A DNA stretch of 64,000 nt from contig OX453287.1 of NCBI GenBank assembly GCA_949710005.1, positions 22,607,285-22,671,284 on the forward strand, given 5' to 3'. This DNA comes from Ricordea florida (lineage: Eukaryota; Cnidaria; Anthozoa; Corallimorpharia; Ricordeidae). The notes beneath the pieces were generated by a model that did not search any database, was not told the DNA's origin, and saw nothing but the letters and a program-made list of their open reading frames with translations. Made by a program: the position numbers and the translations under genes. The first letter of the stretch is position 1. Each line of letters opens with the position of its first letter. Below are positions 38,994 to 50,901 of the stretch, one piece after another.

Positions 38994-41900
38994 CCATTGA
39001 GAGTTCATTGATGAGTGCTGTTCCTGGTCATGTTGGCTGGCCTGTAACTGGAGATAGAACAGTTGAGTTTGCTAAGAATCCCAATGAGTTTATTCAAAGC
39101 AAGATCAAGTCGTATGGCTCCAGGGTATTCCAGGTCCGAGCCCTTAACAAGCCGCATGTCTTTGTTGGGTCAAACCAAGGCGTTAAAGAGATTCTTGAAG
39201 GTATTGCCCCATTTAATTTATCAGATGAATATGTAGATTAAAGTCAGGAGCCAAATCAAATTTTGAACTTTTGAACTATTCTCTTACCTGATACAACGAT
39301 TTGTTTTATCTCACTCCATTTGTTTTATTTCATTCCACAGACAAGTCAGACTTTTTAGATATGGGTTACAGAGACTTTGGTCATATGTACAGTTTGTATG
39401 GTGATTTGGTGATATTTAACAATGACGACGAGGCAATACGGCTCAGAGAAATCCTTCACAAAGTTTTCAGACCAGAGGAAGTGGCGCGCTACTTTGGCGA
39501 AGTTGAGATCATTGCTTCTAGATTGCTTAGTTGTCTTGACGACAAAGATTTTGTTGTTCCGTATAAACTGTTCAAGCAGCTGACCACTCAGATATGTTTA
39601 CGACTGTTTTTAGGACTGGATTTCTACACAGCAGAGGAGGAAGCCAGATCTATCGTGGATCTTACAATCACTCATTGGCATGGTAAGGTGGTTGTAAATA
39701 CACACTGAGACAGTCTTGTTCAGAAGTGATCATTGAATAAAACTGTCTCTTAATTGAAAATTTGATCACAGCTCAGTTTTAACTCAATTTCTTTAGCATG
39801 TACGATAAAGCCTTAAAACTGAACAGGCTGGAACAGGATTTGATCCTACTACCTACTCCTAAGCAACCAAGACTGATTATCAAGTGCCACACTGACCTTC
39901 AGTATCTTTTTTTTTTCCTTGATAATTATTTTGGTAATTTTAATTTGATTTCAGGATTATTTAACAATTATTCACAGAAGACAAAGTGATTATCAAGGAA
40001 TATTCACCGAGATGAATTCGTGGTGAATATTCATTGATAATCACTGAGCCTGAGGCAAATGATTGTTTTAGTATATATACGTAGGTGATTATTTCAAAAA
40101 AGAAAAAACATTATACGACACAAAAAAATTTTTTTCATCAAAGGCGCGCGAACGACTTGCAGCCATTTTGTTCGTCAAGGTGATTATCGGCTGATAATCC
40201 GAGACAGCGAACCAATCAGAGTACGCGGTTTTGTATAATCACCTGAGAATTTCTACTAATAATAGTTTATTGCTGTTAGTTTCTCTCTTTTCCTTCTTTT
40301 CTATTATATTCTAGATATTGTTAATGTACAACTGATAGTGGCCAACTGGAAAGCCTTTTGCCACTTTGACCACTATGCACTCTAATCTCCTTACTGTTCT
40401 TTTTTATTTAACAATTATTCGCCGAAGGCGAAGTGATTATCGAGGAATATTCACCGAGACGAAGTCGAGGTGAATATTCACCGATAATCACTGAGCCTGA
40501 GGCGAATAATTGTTTTAGTATAAATACGTAGGTGATTATTTCAAAAAAGAAAAGAAAAACCATTCTACAACACGAACAAATTTTATTTCATCAAAGGCGC
40601 GCGAACGACTGGCAGCCATTTTGTTCGTCGAGGTGATTATCGGCTGATAATCCGAGATAGCGAACCAATGAGAGCGCGCGGTTTTGTATAATCACCTGAG
40701 TATTTCTACTAAATTGCATTATTTAGTTACCTTTTTGTTCGTCATGTTTTCACTGATCAATGTATTTAATGAGTGCAAAGCAATAAAGTTGAAGTTGAAG
40801 TGAATACTGGTACAATGTTCTACCATGTCAGGTAAACCAGCTGTCCATGCTGAAAGCCAATAATCCTGTTCACCATCTTACAGACTCTATTTCCTTCCAA
40901 CCTGGTCTTTTTTCAGACTAAATTACAGTCGCTAGAAATTGCATTCTTAAGGGTCAAATTTTCTATTTCATGGCTCCAGTGTACAGCTATCACAGAATGC
41001 TTTAGTGTGGAGTTCAACTTTACAGCCATGTCTCCTTTCTTTGAATTTAAAGGTCTTATCTCAGTACCACTAAGCATCAGCCTTTATGGTTACAAGTCTA
41101 GTTACAGCAAGGCAGTGACTGCAAAGGTGAATAATTTGGTACATGTACATGTTAAGATTCCAAGCTCATATATGTTATGGTTCATTTTTATCCTTGGTTT
41201 TAATTTGATTTTCCTTTGTTTCAAACTCATTATCATAGATTACCATACCAAAAAACAAGGAAATGTAAAATTTAAACCAAGGAAAAAATTGATTTACAAC
41301 ATATAAATATTAAGTTTTAAAGTGTAATATAGTACTAAGCCTTATAGTATAAAAATTTTCTTAGTTTGAATAGTGTAAATTTCTGGCTTTTTATATATGT
41401 TTCAGTAGTTAAGGTTACTGTAAACCTTCACGGGTGTCCTTAGCCAAGAAAATTATTACCACGCTGTCTTAAATCCAACCACAGCAAATTATATACAAAT
41501 GTAAAGGTTATAGAATGCTCTATTCGATTAGAATTGTTTCTCTTCAATTTATTTTTAATTGTAATGCGAGCACAACCTAAAAGCGAGAAACGATCGACAT
41601 CCCTTTGAGCGAATTTATTGGGTATCAAACTTGACCACATAAACAAAACTACTGCATTATATCATTCACTAGGCATTCACTAGGCACCCTTGACGGTTTA
41701 CGGTAACCTTAAGCGTAATTATAGTTTTAAACATGTCCCCAATTAGTGCCAAGAGGTGCTAGAACATTTAGACACTTTAATAAAGTCTGTTTATGTATTA
41801 TGTACGTATGTATCCAATGTGAAATGTGCAAGTGCCTCTGAGTGTCTTTATCCATAGCTTGTCCACATTCCATCTACCAAGTACCATATTTGGAAAATCA

Positions 41901-44900
41901 AAAGAAACCAAATGAACCAATCAAACTTGCTTCAGTAAATATATGTTATTTACCGGGCGGGAGGTCCGTATGGGAAAAAACTGTGCCCGAGGTCTTGAGT
42001 ACGGCCCGAGGCCGAAGGCCGAGGGCCATACTCAAGACCAAGGGCACAGTTTTTTCTCATACGGACCGACCTACACCGGTAAATAACTTATTTATTTTTT
42101 CTGTTTGTTTGCTTTTTTTCGCAACAATTTCAATTTGCCGCGAATAGCGTGGATACAAATCCGGACCGTGGTCCGTATCGTAAAAAGCTGGACCGGTTAC
42201 GAGCGCGCGATTAGCCAATCAGATTCGAGGATTTGGGAGTCCGGCCCGATGAGATTCAGGAGAAAAAAATAATAGTATGTATTTACACTGTGGACACATC
42301 GCGAATGCATATTGTTTACAGTTTACCACACAAGCAAGACTGTTACAACAAGCACAAAGACTGGGGAAAGGAGTTTCCAAATATGGTACTTGAGAAATAT
42401 TGAATCTTGGCAAGCTGTGAATGCGTGTCATATATTTCAAGTCGTATTGGTTTCTGGTAGTACATTTTACAGTACATTTTTATGTGTAAGACTTTGGAGA
42501 AATGTGAATATAAGTGCATACAGAGGATTGTTTGGACATGTATATGCCTTTGCCACTTGTTAAAAAAAAAACAAAGAATTTGTACTTGTTTGAAATTTTC
42601 TATTGTTTTTCTAATGTAGGACCAAGAGTAAGACTGCAACAGTGATACTGTTAATTTGAATTTAAGCCACTGCAGAAATCATAAGTGAAACAGTTATTTA
42701 AAAAAAACATAATAATTTTCAGTACAAGTGGGGCTTTGATCTATGGCATGGTCCAGTAACGGTGACGACTGTGGTGATGATGGGTAATTGATTTTATACT
42801 TATTGTATGTTTTTTTAATTAGAAATACTACAGATATCTTGTGAAATTGCCACTCTGTGTCAGCTCATGAGTAAGTTACAGCACCTTGATTTACTTTTAA
42901 CAACTCAGTTTCAAAATCAGTGAGGCAAAAATATTGGGATTGGGCTTTTCAAATAGAAGAGTAGATAGTTAATTCAAAAGTAACAAAATAACAATTGATT
43001 TTTGTTTGGGAATTCTGAGAGAAGCTCAGTATTTTTGGCTAATTGATTTTGAAACTGAGTTGTTAAAAATAAATTAAGGTGCTGCGATACTCCTGAGCTA
43101 ACATACGATGGCAATTTCACAAGGTATTCGTAGTATTTCTCACTGAACAACATATAGTATCAATTATCTATCAGCACCACAGTTGCCATCATCTACTGGA
43201 CTATATGCCAGTTACGTTTTGCAATCCTACACAGATGAAAGGGCAACTTTTTCTGAAAACGAAGGTTGTACTTTTTTCAATTACAGAATGATCTTCTGAG
43301 TATTGTTCATAAACGACTCGTGGAAGAGAAAGATGGGTAAGTCAGGAATTGTATCCTTGGTTGTCACCATAACAATTAAACTTAATGGAAATAGGGACAA
43401 GTTAAATGGTAGAGAAAGTTGCAGTCCTTGCAGGGCATGCATAAAAACAAAACTGATTAGAGGTTATATACTGTAATAAACTACTAAAGAGTACTGCAGT
43501 GTGCAGTGCAGAGTGTGGTTCTAACTTATTTATTTGTTGTGTTTGGGTTGGTGTTTGGAAAGCTACTGAACAATACTGTACTGTGGTACTGTTTGTTTTA
43601 CTACACAGTGTGGTTCTAACTTTTTCATCTGTGAATCAAACCATGCAGTGTGACCATTCTTTGTAAAGCTACTGAACAGTACTGTACTGTGGTACGTACT
43701 GTTTGTTTTACTACACAGTGTGGTTCTAACTTTTTCATCTGTGAATCAAACCATGCAGTGTGACCATTCTTTGTAAAGCTACTGAACAGTACTGTACTGT
43801 GGTACGTACTGTTTGTTTTACTATACAGTGTGGTTCTAACTTTTTCATCTGTGGATCAAACCATGCAGTGTGACCATTCTTTGTAAAGCTACTGAACAGT
43901 ACTGTACTGTGGTACTGTTTGTTTTACTATACAGTGTGGTTCTAACTTTTTCATCTGTGGATCAAACCATGCAGTGTGACTATTTGGAAATTACTTGTTT
44001 CATGGCACAGAGTGGTTCAAATGTTTTAATGCTACACAGTGTGAACTTTTCGTTTTACTTGCAACAATACTGTAAGTAAACTTGCAATTTTTTTTTCCAG
44101 GCTGTTGAGGGTCATGAGACAAGCAGAATTCAAATCAAAAGCAGAAACCGCTAACCACGTATTGCTGTTTATATCTGCTCTTGTGCCTAAGGCATTATCA
44201 TCTCTTTTAACATCTTTTTGTATTGAACTTGCAAAGCCACACAATGTGAGTATTGATTAATTAAAATGTTAACTTTCTTATCATAATTCTCACTGCAGAG
44301 CTCTAACATTTTCATCTGAGGTTGAAGCCAAGAACTTTGACCATTCTTTGTAATAATATTATTAAAATAATGATGATGGTGGTAAGTAATGGTAATTGAA
44401 CTGAGTGGAGTGCAATTTGGTCTGAAATTATACGCGTGATTTATCGAACAAGCGCGCAGCGCGAGTTCAATTTGAAATCACAAGTATGATGTCAGACCAA
44501 AATTGCACAACACGAAGTTCAATTACCACTTTATTACACTCATTTTGAAATCACAGTTTTTTGTCAATACTACTTATTTATTTATCCACTCCAGGTAGCC
44601 CAGTTTTTGAAGAAGAGTAACTTTTAAAAATGATGCGATTTAGAGCAAAAAAATGGTGCAATTTGGGAATAAATCACACTGCTATGAGCCAATCAAATTG
44701 CAAGGATCACCTGTGATTTCAAAATGGATGTAATAAAAAATATAATGCAACTCATAAAATTGGAAAGCTACGGAACAGTACTGTGTTATTGTGATACTGG
44801 TTGTTTTATTCAGTGTGGTTCTAACTTTCCAAACCATGCATTGTGACCATTATTTGAAAAGCTACTGAACAGTACTGTACTGTGGTACTGTTTGTTTTAC

Positions 44901-44994
44901 TATACAATGTGGTTCTAACGTTTACATTTAGAGACCAAGCCATGCAGTGTGATCCTTTTGAGCCTTAACCCTTTCACTCCCAAGGGGTCTCCAT

Positions 44995-45026
<32 letters not shown>

Positions 45027-45108
45027 ATAAAATCTATAAAGTCACTCTTGGGAGTGAAAGGGTTAAGGGAGATAGTTTTTAACCCTTTCACTCCCAAGGG
45101 GTCTCCAT

Positions 45109-45153
<45 letters not shown>

Positions 45154-47659
45154 AGTCACTCTTGGGAGTGAAAGGGTTAAGTCCTTATGGGCCACAAGGC
45201 ACAAAGAGGATAGGTGACTGATTAGTACCGTATGATGGTACTGTTTGTTTTATGTTTTGCTTGTGGCCCAAGAGTTTTGATCTGTGGATCAAAACATATC
45301 TTAGGACTATTCTTTTTGCATCTCTTTTTCTTCAGCGTGAAAAGCGACTAAAAGCGGCTCAAGATGATAGATACCTGGAAAATGTCTTGTTGGAAATAAA
45401 GCGACTGTGGCCACCCTTCTTGGGAGGACGACGACTTGCCAGGAAGGTAAAGCGAGTGTTTGTAAATCTAAGGAGGTACTTTAACTGGGGTAGCCTAAGG
45501 ATTCTATAGTCCCAGCGGCACATCCCCACCCAGAAATTCCTGGCGTTCCCCCTTCCCCTACCCTTCCTCCCTCCCCTGGATGACACTCACTTAACAGTGA
45601 TCATTTTGAGAGGCATCCACCACATTGTGCCACTTTCATGGTTAACACAGTGACGTTGAGTGAGTTCATGTGCTGATTCCTTGTTCTACCAACAGGAAGT
45701 GATCATAGACGGTTATAAAATACCTGAGGGGTACTACTTGGGGTTTTTGACCAGAGCGGCAAATTGCGATCCAAGGATATTTCCTGAGGCAGAGACTTTT
45801 CTCCCAGAACGATGGGATTCCTGGTGCGTGATTACGACTGTAACATTGATTTTGTAGATTTAAACTTTCCTTCTCGAGAATGAAACTTCAAAGCCTACTT
45901 TCGTACACGAGCCTTCAAGCCCACACGGCCGGAGCTTATCCAGATTTATTAGCACGAAGCACCTGGGAGTGTTGTTACCCCCTACCCCCCCCCACCCCCC
46001 TGGATGGGATGCTAGTCCAACACAAAGTTACACCCAGCATTATATCGCCGGTACCCATTTAAAACATCTGGGTGGAGAGACAGTGTGTTTCTTGTCTATG
46101 GAAACAACACAGTGCTATCGTTAAGGCTCGAACTCTGGAGCTCCTGCTCGGAAGTCCGGCACACTAACCACTACACTACCGTGTCTCCGCTCTGAGTCGA
46201 ATCATATACTGAAGGGTGGTTACTTTGAGTCACAGGATGTTGTTTTTTAAAAGATTCAACATTTGAACTCCCAGACACAAGTTGCAGCGTAGAGTGGCAG
46301 GGATTTCTTGCCCGTATGAATCATTGAATTCCACGCTTAATCCCCTGTCATTCCTATCAGCCAATGCTGTTGCTATGGTAATGATTTTGACCTCAAGTCA
46401 TATGAAAATTTTTGTAGTTTATTAGTTTTGATTATTTCCGGTTATTTAACTAGTAATGTAAAGTGCCAAGGGCAATCAGTGGTTTGTGCTTTATAAACAA
46501 ATGTTGTTGTTGTTGTTGTTGTTGTGTCCAGTCAGTGGTAAGACCAACCTGCCAATTAATCACTGGTTTCGTGCGTCAGTTGATTGGTCGACGCTGTTAT
46601 GACGAGTATGACACGATGTAGACTTGACACGTGACTGGTTGGTATGTGTTTACTTGCAGCAATCAGTTGGACCGCGAACGCGTCTGGACGTTTGGATCGG
46701 GGCCTCGGATGTGTGTAGGGCACAAGTTAATTCACAGAATCGTCAAGGTATGTGACGCTCAGGTGACAGCGTCTCACCTTGTAGTTGATGCATGTTCTAC
46801 CACTGTAAACTGAAAGGGCAGCTGACGTTTCCAGTGTCAGCGCTACGTAAAGGCTCCCCTCTTAGGGACCATTCATTTTTTATGAGGGAGGGGGGCTTGG
46901 TGTGATACGGGGAGTACCACAAAAAAATTGCATGACCCCCCTCACCTTGCCAATTTTTTCACATGACCCCCCCCCCCAATCAAAACAAAGAACAGTCGAT
47001 GTCGGATTAAAAAATGACATAAACGTATTGCTAAAATATAAAAATATTTCACGTGACCCCCCCCCCCCCCAAAAAAAAAAAAAAAAATCCCACCAGCCCC
47101 CTCTCCCTCGTAAAAAATGAACGGACGCTTATCTTACGGTGGTACAGCTCTTATTTTTCAACTTGCAGAACCAGTTTCTTTAGAGACTAACTCCTGCGTG
47201 CCTTTAGGTCAGGCTTTGCCGTGCCTTAAAACAAGGTTCAGTGGCCTCAGCCTTATGGCAAGCCATTTTACCAAAAACGTGGCAACTGCACTGGAGAATT
47301 GTTAGTCTATAACGAATTAAATGGTCAAACACTCCTTGACACACATTGAAACGATCTCAAAACTTCAAACCTAGCCTTAATAATATTGCTCTCGCTGGGA
47401 TTAGCGCAAAGTCTACTTTCAGAGTTTCATACGTGATTATCACTCACTATCTTATTTGTTGTATGGCGTGATAATCACCACGGGTGTTTTGATTTGTTCC
47501 CAGCTTCTTGCCAAGCATCTTCTCCAGGTGTATGATTGGAGCCTGGTACCGGGACAAGATCTTACTTACAAATGGCTGCCCGTGTCTCGTCCCAAACAGG
47601 ACGTACAAGTAGTGTTCACGAAAAACATGAAATTCAGGGATCATATGTTTGGGCTCTAA
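38994..47659 (+). CDS. Cytochrome P450 with atypical I-helix, first exon not found
   Basis: Nine exons: 38994-39200, 39341-39682, 41026-41126, 43287-43336, 44101-44245, 45336-45446, 45696-45823, 46660-46747, 47504-47659. Phases join to about 441 residues ending LFG-like HMFGL. Visible are VPGHVGWPVTGDR near the start, helix K ExxR in LEIKRLWPP, FLPERW of the PERF region and the heme loop FGSGPRMCVG with the Cys thiolate ligand. The I-helix segment (ANHVLLFISALVPKALSSLL) lacks the (A/G)Gx(D/E)T(T/S) motif. The N-terminal PG-GWP-GD pattern and the missing Thr recall CYP74-clan oxylipin enzymes, while the C-terminus (YDWSLVPGQDL...RPKQDV) recalls CYP26/CYP120. The family is therefore left open. 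Exon 1 begins mid-codon after an acceptor, so an upstream exon is needed, unless translation starts at the internal Met (39012). Confidence 0.9.
39960..40262. mobile_element. Composite palindromic MITE, family 2 (copy 2), P450 intron 2
   Basis: Same architecture as 11131-11405: a GTGATTATCAAGGAATATTC stem, AGTATATATACGTAGGTGATT, and a right end TAATCACCTGAGAATTTCTA. More diverged than copy 3. Confidence 0.75.
40408..40713. mobile_element. Composite palindromic MITE, family 2 (copy 3), P450 intron 2
   Basis: Best-preserved copy; CAATTATTCGCCGAAGGCGA at the left, GAGCGCGCGGTTTTGTATAA and TCACCTGAGTATTT at the right. It lies 145 bp from copy 2 in the same orientation. Confidence 0.8.
41166..41303. 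mobile_element. Palindromic MITE, family 1 (copy 5), P450 intron 3
   Basis: TATATGTTATGGTTCATTTT ... AAAAATTGATTTACAACATA, same centre as the other copies. Confidence 0.75.
41409..41712. mobile_element. TIR element, about 300 bp, P450 intron 3
   Basis: AAGGTTACTGTAAACCTTCA at the left and TTGACGGTTTACGGTAACCT at the right are inverted repeats (about 25 bp with CGGGTG/CACCC). No frame of interest. Confidence 0.75.
41716..41830 (+). mobile_element. 3' tail of SINE family A
   Basis: GTCCCCAATTAGTGCCAAGA ... TTAATAAAGTCTG matches the 3' end of the element at 17381-17672; there is no tRNA head. Confidence 0.6.
41941..42270. mobile_element. Foldback element, family 3 (copy 2), P450 intron 3
   Basis: A strong hairpin between GGTCCGTATGGGAAAAAACT and GTTTTTTCTCATACGGACCG, with GAGGCCGAAGGCCGAGGGCC near the loop. 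The right part shares GTAAAAAGCTGGACCGG and GATTAGCCAATCAGATTC with copy 1 at 21685. Confidence 0.75.
43490..44000. repeat. ~106-bp dispersed satellite (block 4, five units), P450 intron 4
   Basis: Head-to-tail units with start-to-start distances 110, 110 and 106 bp (43621, 43731, 43841, 43947). The middle units are nearly identical, which implies recent tandem duplication. A GTAC insertion marks two units. Confidence 0.92.
44395..44735. mobile_element. Probable MITE, P450 intron 5
   Basis: GGTAATTGAACTGAGTGGAG on the left answers CGAAGTTCAATTACC at 44513-44527, with GTGCAATTT and AAATTGCAC inverted pairs and a later GAGCCAATCAAATTGC. The ends are not resolved. Confidence 0.5.
44760..45310. 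repeat. ~106-bp satellite (block 5) interrupted by two 102-bp TIR elements
   Basis: Satellite words occur at 44760-44960 and again at 45220-45300 (TACTGTTTGTTTTATG, GATCTGTGGATCAAA). Between them two almost identical 102-bp elements (44965-45066 and 45079-45180) have perfect 20-bp inverted ends TTAACCCTTTCACTCCCAAG. They differ from each other at one base that I can see. Confidence 0.85.
45945..46195 (-). mobile_element. tRNA-derived SINE (family D), P450 intron 7
   Basis: On the minus strand a tRNA-like head (GACACGGTAGTGTAGTGGTT ... B-box-like GTTCGAGCC) is followed by a body with CCACCCAGATGTTTTAAATG. A closer relative is at 58290-58630. Confidence 0.6.
46850..47110. repeat. Low-complexity C-rich stretch, P450 intron 8
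   Basis: Repeated ATGACCCCCC / GTGACCCCCC words and long C and A runs; probably a decayed element. No coding content. Confidence 0.6.
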
Positions 47660-50600
47660 TAAAGACCATGATATGCAGAGTTCATTTGTAAATATTTTAT
47701 ACTTATTGACTGAAGTGAAGGGCCATACAGGAACATATTTTGCTCGAGGCCATGACGTTCGGACCGACCGCCGCTGTTTCTCTTTCTTTGACCCGAAATT
47801 GAAATGACGCTGTAACTGTTCACCAGTATGCGAGAGCGTGATCTGTAATGCCTAACATTTGTGTACTGCTTTCAGGATTTTTCATTTTCTCGTGTGCTAA
47901 ACTCGTTAATCAACACCAACCTAAATCCCTTGCAAGATTTAACACATTCTTGTTTCTTCTTTCTTTGTTGAATACGTTTTGATATATACACGTCTGTAAC
48001 TTTGTTTTTTACGACTTCACTTTCCGAGTCGGTTATTTGGTTTTTTTGTTGTGGTTGTTCCAGCCTTGTCCATCTATTGTTGCATTACTATTCTCAATAA
48101 ATCTGTCATCACAACCTCTCTCACTTTCATTTATTTGTATTCCCGCATATATTGTCCTTTTTCGACACTTTCCAATCAGCCCCTAGCTAAGAGGACCTTA
48201 CCATTCAACCAAAACTCTGGTTTTAGATTTCGGAAATTTCCTTTGCCGCAGCCGCTATTAGGATCGTCACGCAACGCTTCTCCCCAAGTTGGGGGGGGGG
48301 GGGTGGGGTGGGGGAAGCGTTGCGTGACAATCCCAATAACGGCTGCGGAGGAGACTACATTGTGCGGTACTTTGCAGATTGACGAGCCGGGTTCAAGTTC
48401 CCACGCGTTCCCATACCTTCTGCGCCATTCTCAAACAAAGAGAGCCAAAATGGAAACAAATAAATTGAACACAACAGGTCTTCCTTCTTAAAAGGCAGGG
48501 CTATAAACACCTTTCTCAAACGGCTAACGAGAAAGAGCGCGGCAGAAAAAGAGACACTTGCTCTGAGTATTATTTGTCTCACTGGAAAAAAAGTACCTTG
48601 GAATTGCTCATAAACTGAAAACAACACTCACTGTTTAATAAACACAATTATTACTATTTTATTACTATTGACAAATAAAATTACCACTGCTCTACAATTA
48701 CATAAACGTAAAAGATCCTAACCCCACCCCCCCCCCCTCCTCTAAATTGAAAAAACCGAAAGTGCGACACCGCAAAGAACACCTCATCCAGCGGTTACAC
48801 AGACCAGAAGTGTAAGAGACCACGCCCGCCAGCACGCATGCCTCTCGAATACAACCACTGGCAAGTATTGCGCTTTAGTGAGGAGTCTAAGCCGGTCGAT
48901 TTGCAATGGAATTTCAAGTAAACTTTCCTGTTTCAAGTCTCCACACAAGAGCTTATCGCTATATTATTAATAAAACTATCAACGGGTGTTAAAGAAACGG
49001 TCCGAGTTTTTTTTTTCAACCAGAAATGCAGGGCGCGTCACTAGAAGTTCCGGCAATTGTTTCTGTTTGAAAAGCCACTGTTTATAGAATAGAAACACCG
49101 CGATGAGAAAAGAGAAAAGAGGACAAAATGCACAAGCCCCGTGTGTTATTTCCTTAGCAGACAACAATGATAGTTATTCATTAGAGAGAAACTAAACAGC
49201 AGAGTACTTAAGGCACGAGAATCTAAGCAATGATCACTCTGTCCACACTAAAAGAAGCACTCGGAATTTGGTGGTAAGGTGGAGTTAAGTGACTGGATAG
49301 GCCCGAAAAGAGTGCACACAAGTATTACCCTTATCTTTTCGCTACAAACACGTGCGCACAATTCGAATAGATAACTAAACCTTCTAGTATTCTAATTAAA
49401 CGATTCTCCTGCGTTTCTGATTTTTGAATAACTATTTCCGCGCGATCAGTTCCTTAGATCTCACAACCTACTCGGTGACAATGTTGAAAGGAGAAAACTG
49501 TTTATCCCTGAAGCTGCAGAATGGATGTTCAAACGAGAATACTAAGCGAGTGATCAGTTTCTTAGTTCTCATGACCTGTAAGGGGATTTCACTACAAATA
49601 TTAGGAGATGATACTTACTGATCAAGGAGCGAAAACCATTTGATCTAATAGCGCGCTCAGTGATGCGATTCCTGATTAAATGCGATACGAAAATATACCA
49701 AACGAATTCATGGTATTGTTATATTTAAATTAATTTCGTAGTTTCAACGTTGTGTATTCCCGTTTTTAATCCAAATAACAAGTATTAAAAATAATACCAA
49801 AAATTATATATGATTTAGATTATTAAATGTTTGTAACAAAAATGACAAGAAACTTACACCAAACTATTCGCCCACACCTCAAGGCTTAACAGAATATAGA
49901 AAAAAAAAAAAAAATTAAACAGTTTAGAGCGGTCCAAAACGCCACGTTGACAAAAAAAAACAATATTTTAAAAAATGTCCAATAAACCTGTCCAAAAAAT
50001 ATCCAGAATTAACTCCAAAGAAAATGTAGTCACATAAGCTTGCTTAATTCAAGCATCTTGAAAGTCTGTTGTGACAGTAACGCGTCATGCCAACTGGTCA
50101 CGCAAACACGCTGCAGTGTGTGATGACAGGGTCCTTTGTTCTGCAAAAACTATCTTCCTTTTACAATGCTATGAGATATCACACGACTAATATATGGCAA
50201 ACTTTTGATTTCCGTATTATAAAACGTTACTACCACCATTTTGTTTACACTTCTTTCCAACAAACAACGTAGGTCACTACTGAAAGAAAGTTTCATGACA
50301 TGATTCCATAAACTATTTCTCAGGCAAAATCCATGGTACAATCGGGATTCTTTGTTTGTATCATTGTGTTTTACGATTTCAGGATGCATTTCTTAGTCTC
50401 TAAGTGTTCACGTTCTCCTTTTTAGTATATTCTAATGTGTCAGCTAAATTAGTAAAATTGCAACCATGATACCAGTTTAAAAATAATTCAAGGAAATTAC
50501 CCAATGCTAAACGGAATCATAATTTTCGTACACTTTGAGGAACATTCGCGCGTCCAAGAGAGCTGCCCCACATCAACTGTGAAAGATCCATACATTAAGA

Positions 50601-50901
50601 TTTCAAATCGGATTTCACGGTGAAAAAATCTTCCGGCTATTTCACGATCACGTGACTACCGAAGGCATAGGAGCAGCGACTGCAGTTCCAGTTTTGTACC
50701 GTTTTAGTATCGTTAAAACTACTCCGCTAATACTCGATGGAATATTTTACAAGGGTCCTATTTCCATGGCATAATTATAGCATTTGCGCGTGTCTCTCTT
50801 CAGGCAGAATAGAAAACCGCTGAATGGACTATCTCGGGCGCAAAACTGAGCGATTTGTAAATCGGTTTGTCATTTCTCGTTTATCTAACCCCACTCTGTT
50901 A
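47660..50901. other. Intergenic DNA between convergent P450 and SLCO genes
   Basis: An AATAAA overlaps the P450 stop region (47658-47663) and another lies near 48095. At 48245-48354 is a foldback element (family 4 copy 2): GCCGCAGCCGCTATTAGG pairs with AATAACGGCTGCGG and GTCACGCAACGCTTC with GAAGCGTTGCGTGAC, with a G-rich loop. The remaining 2.5 kb shows no gene that I can support. Confidence 0.6.
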
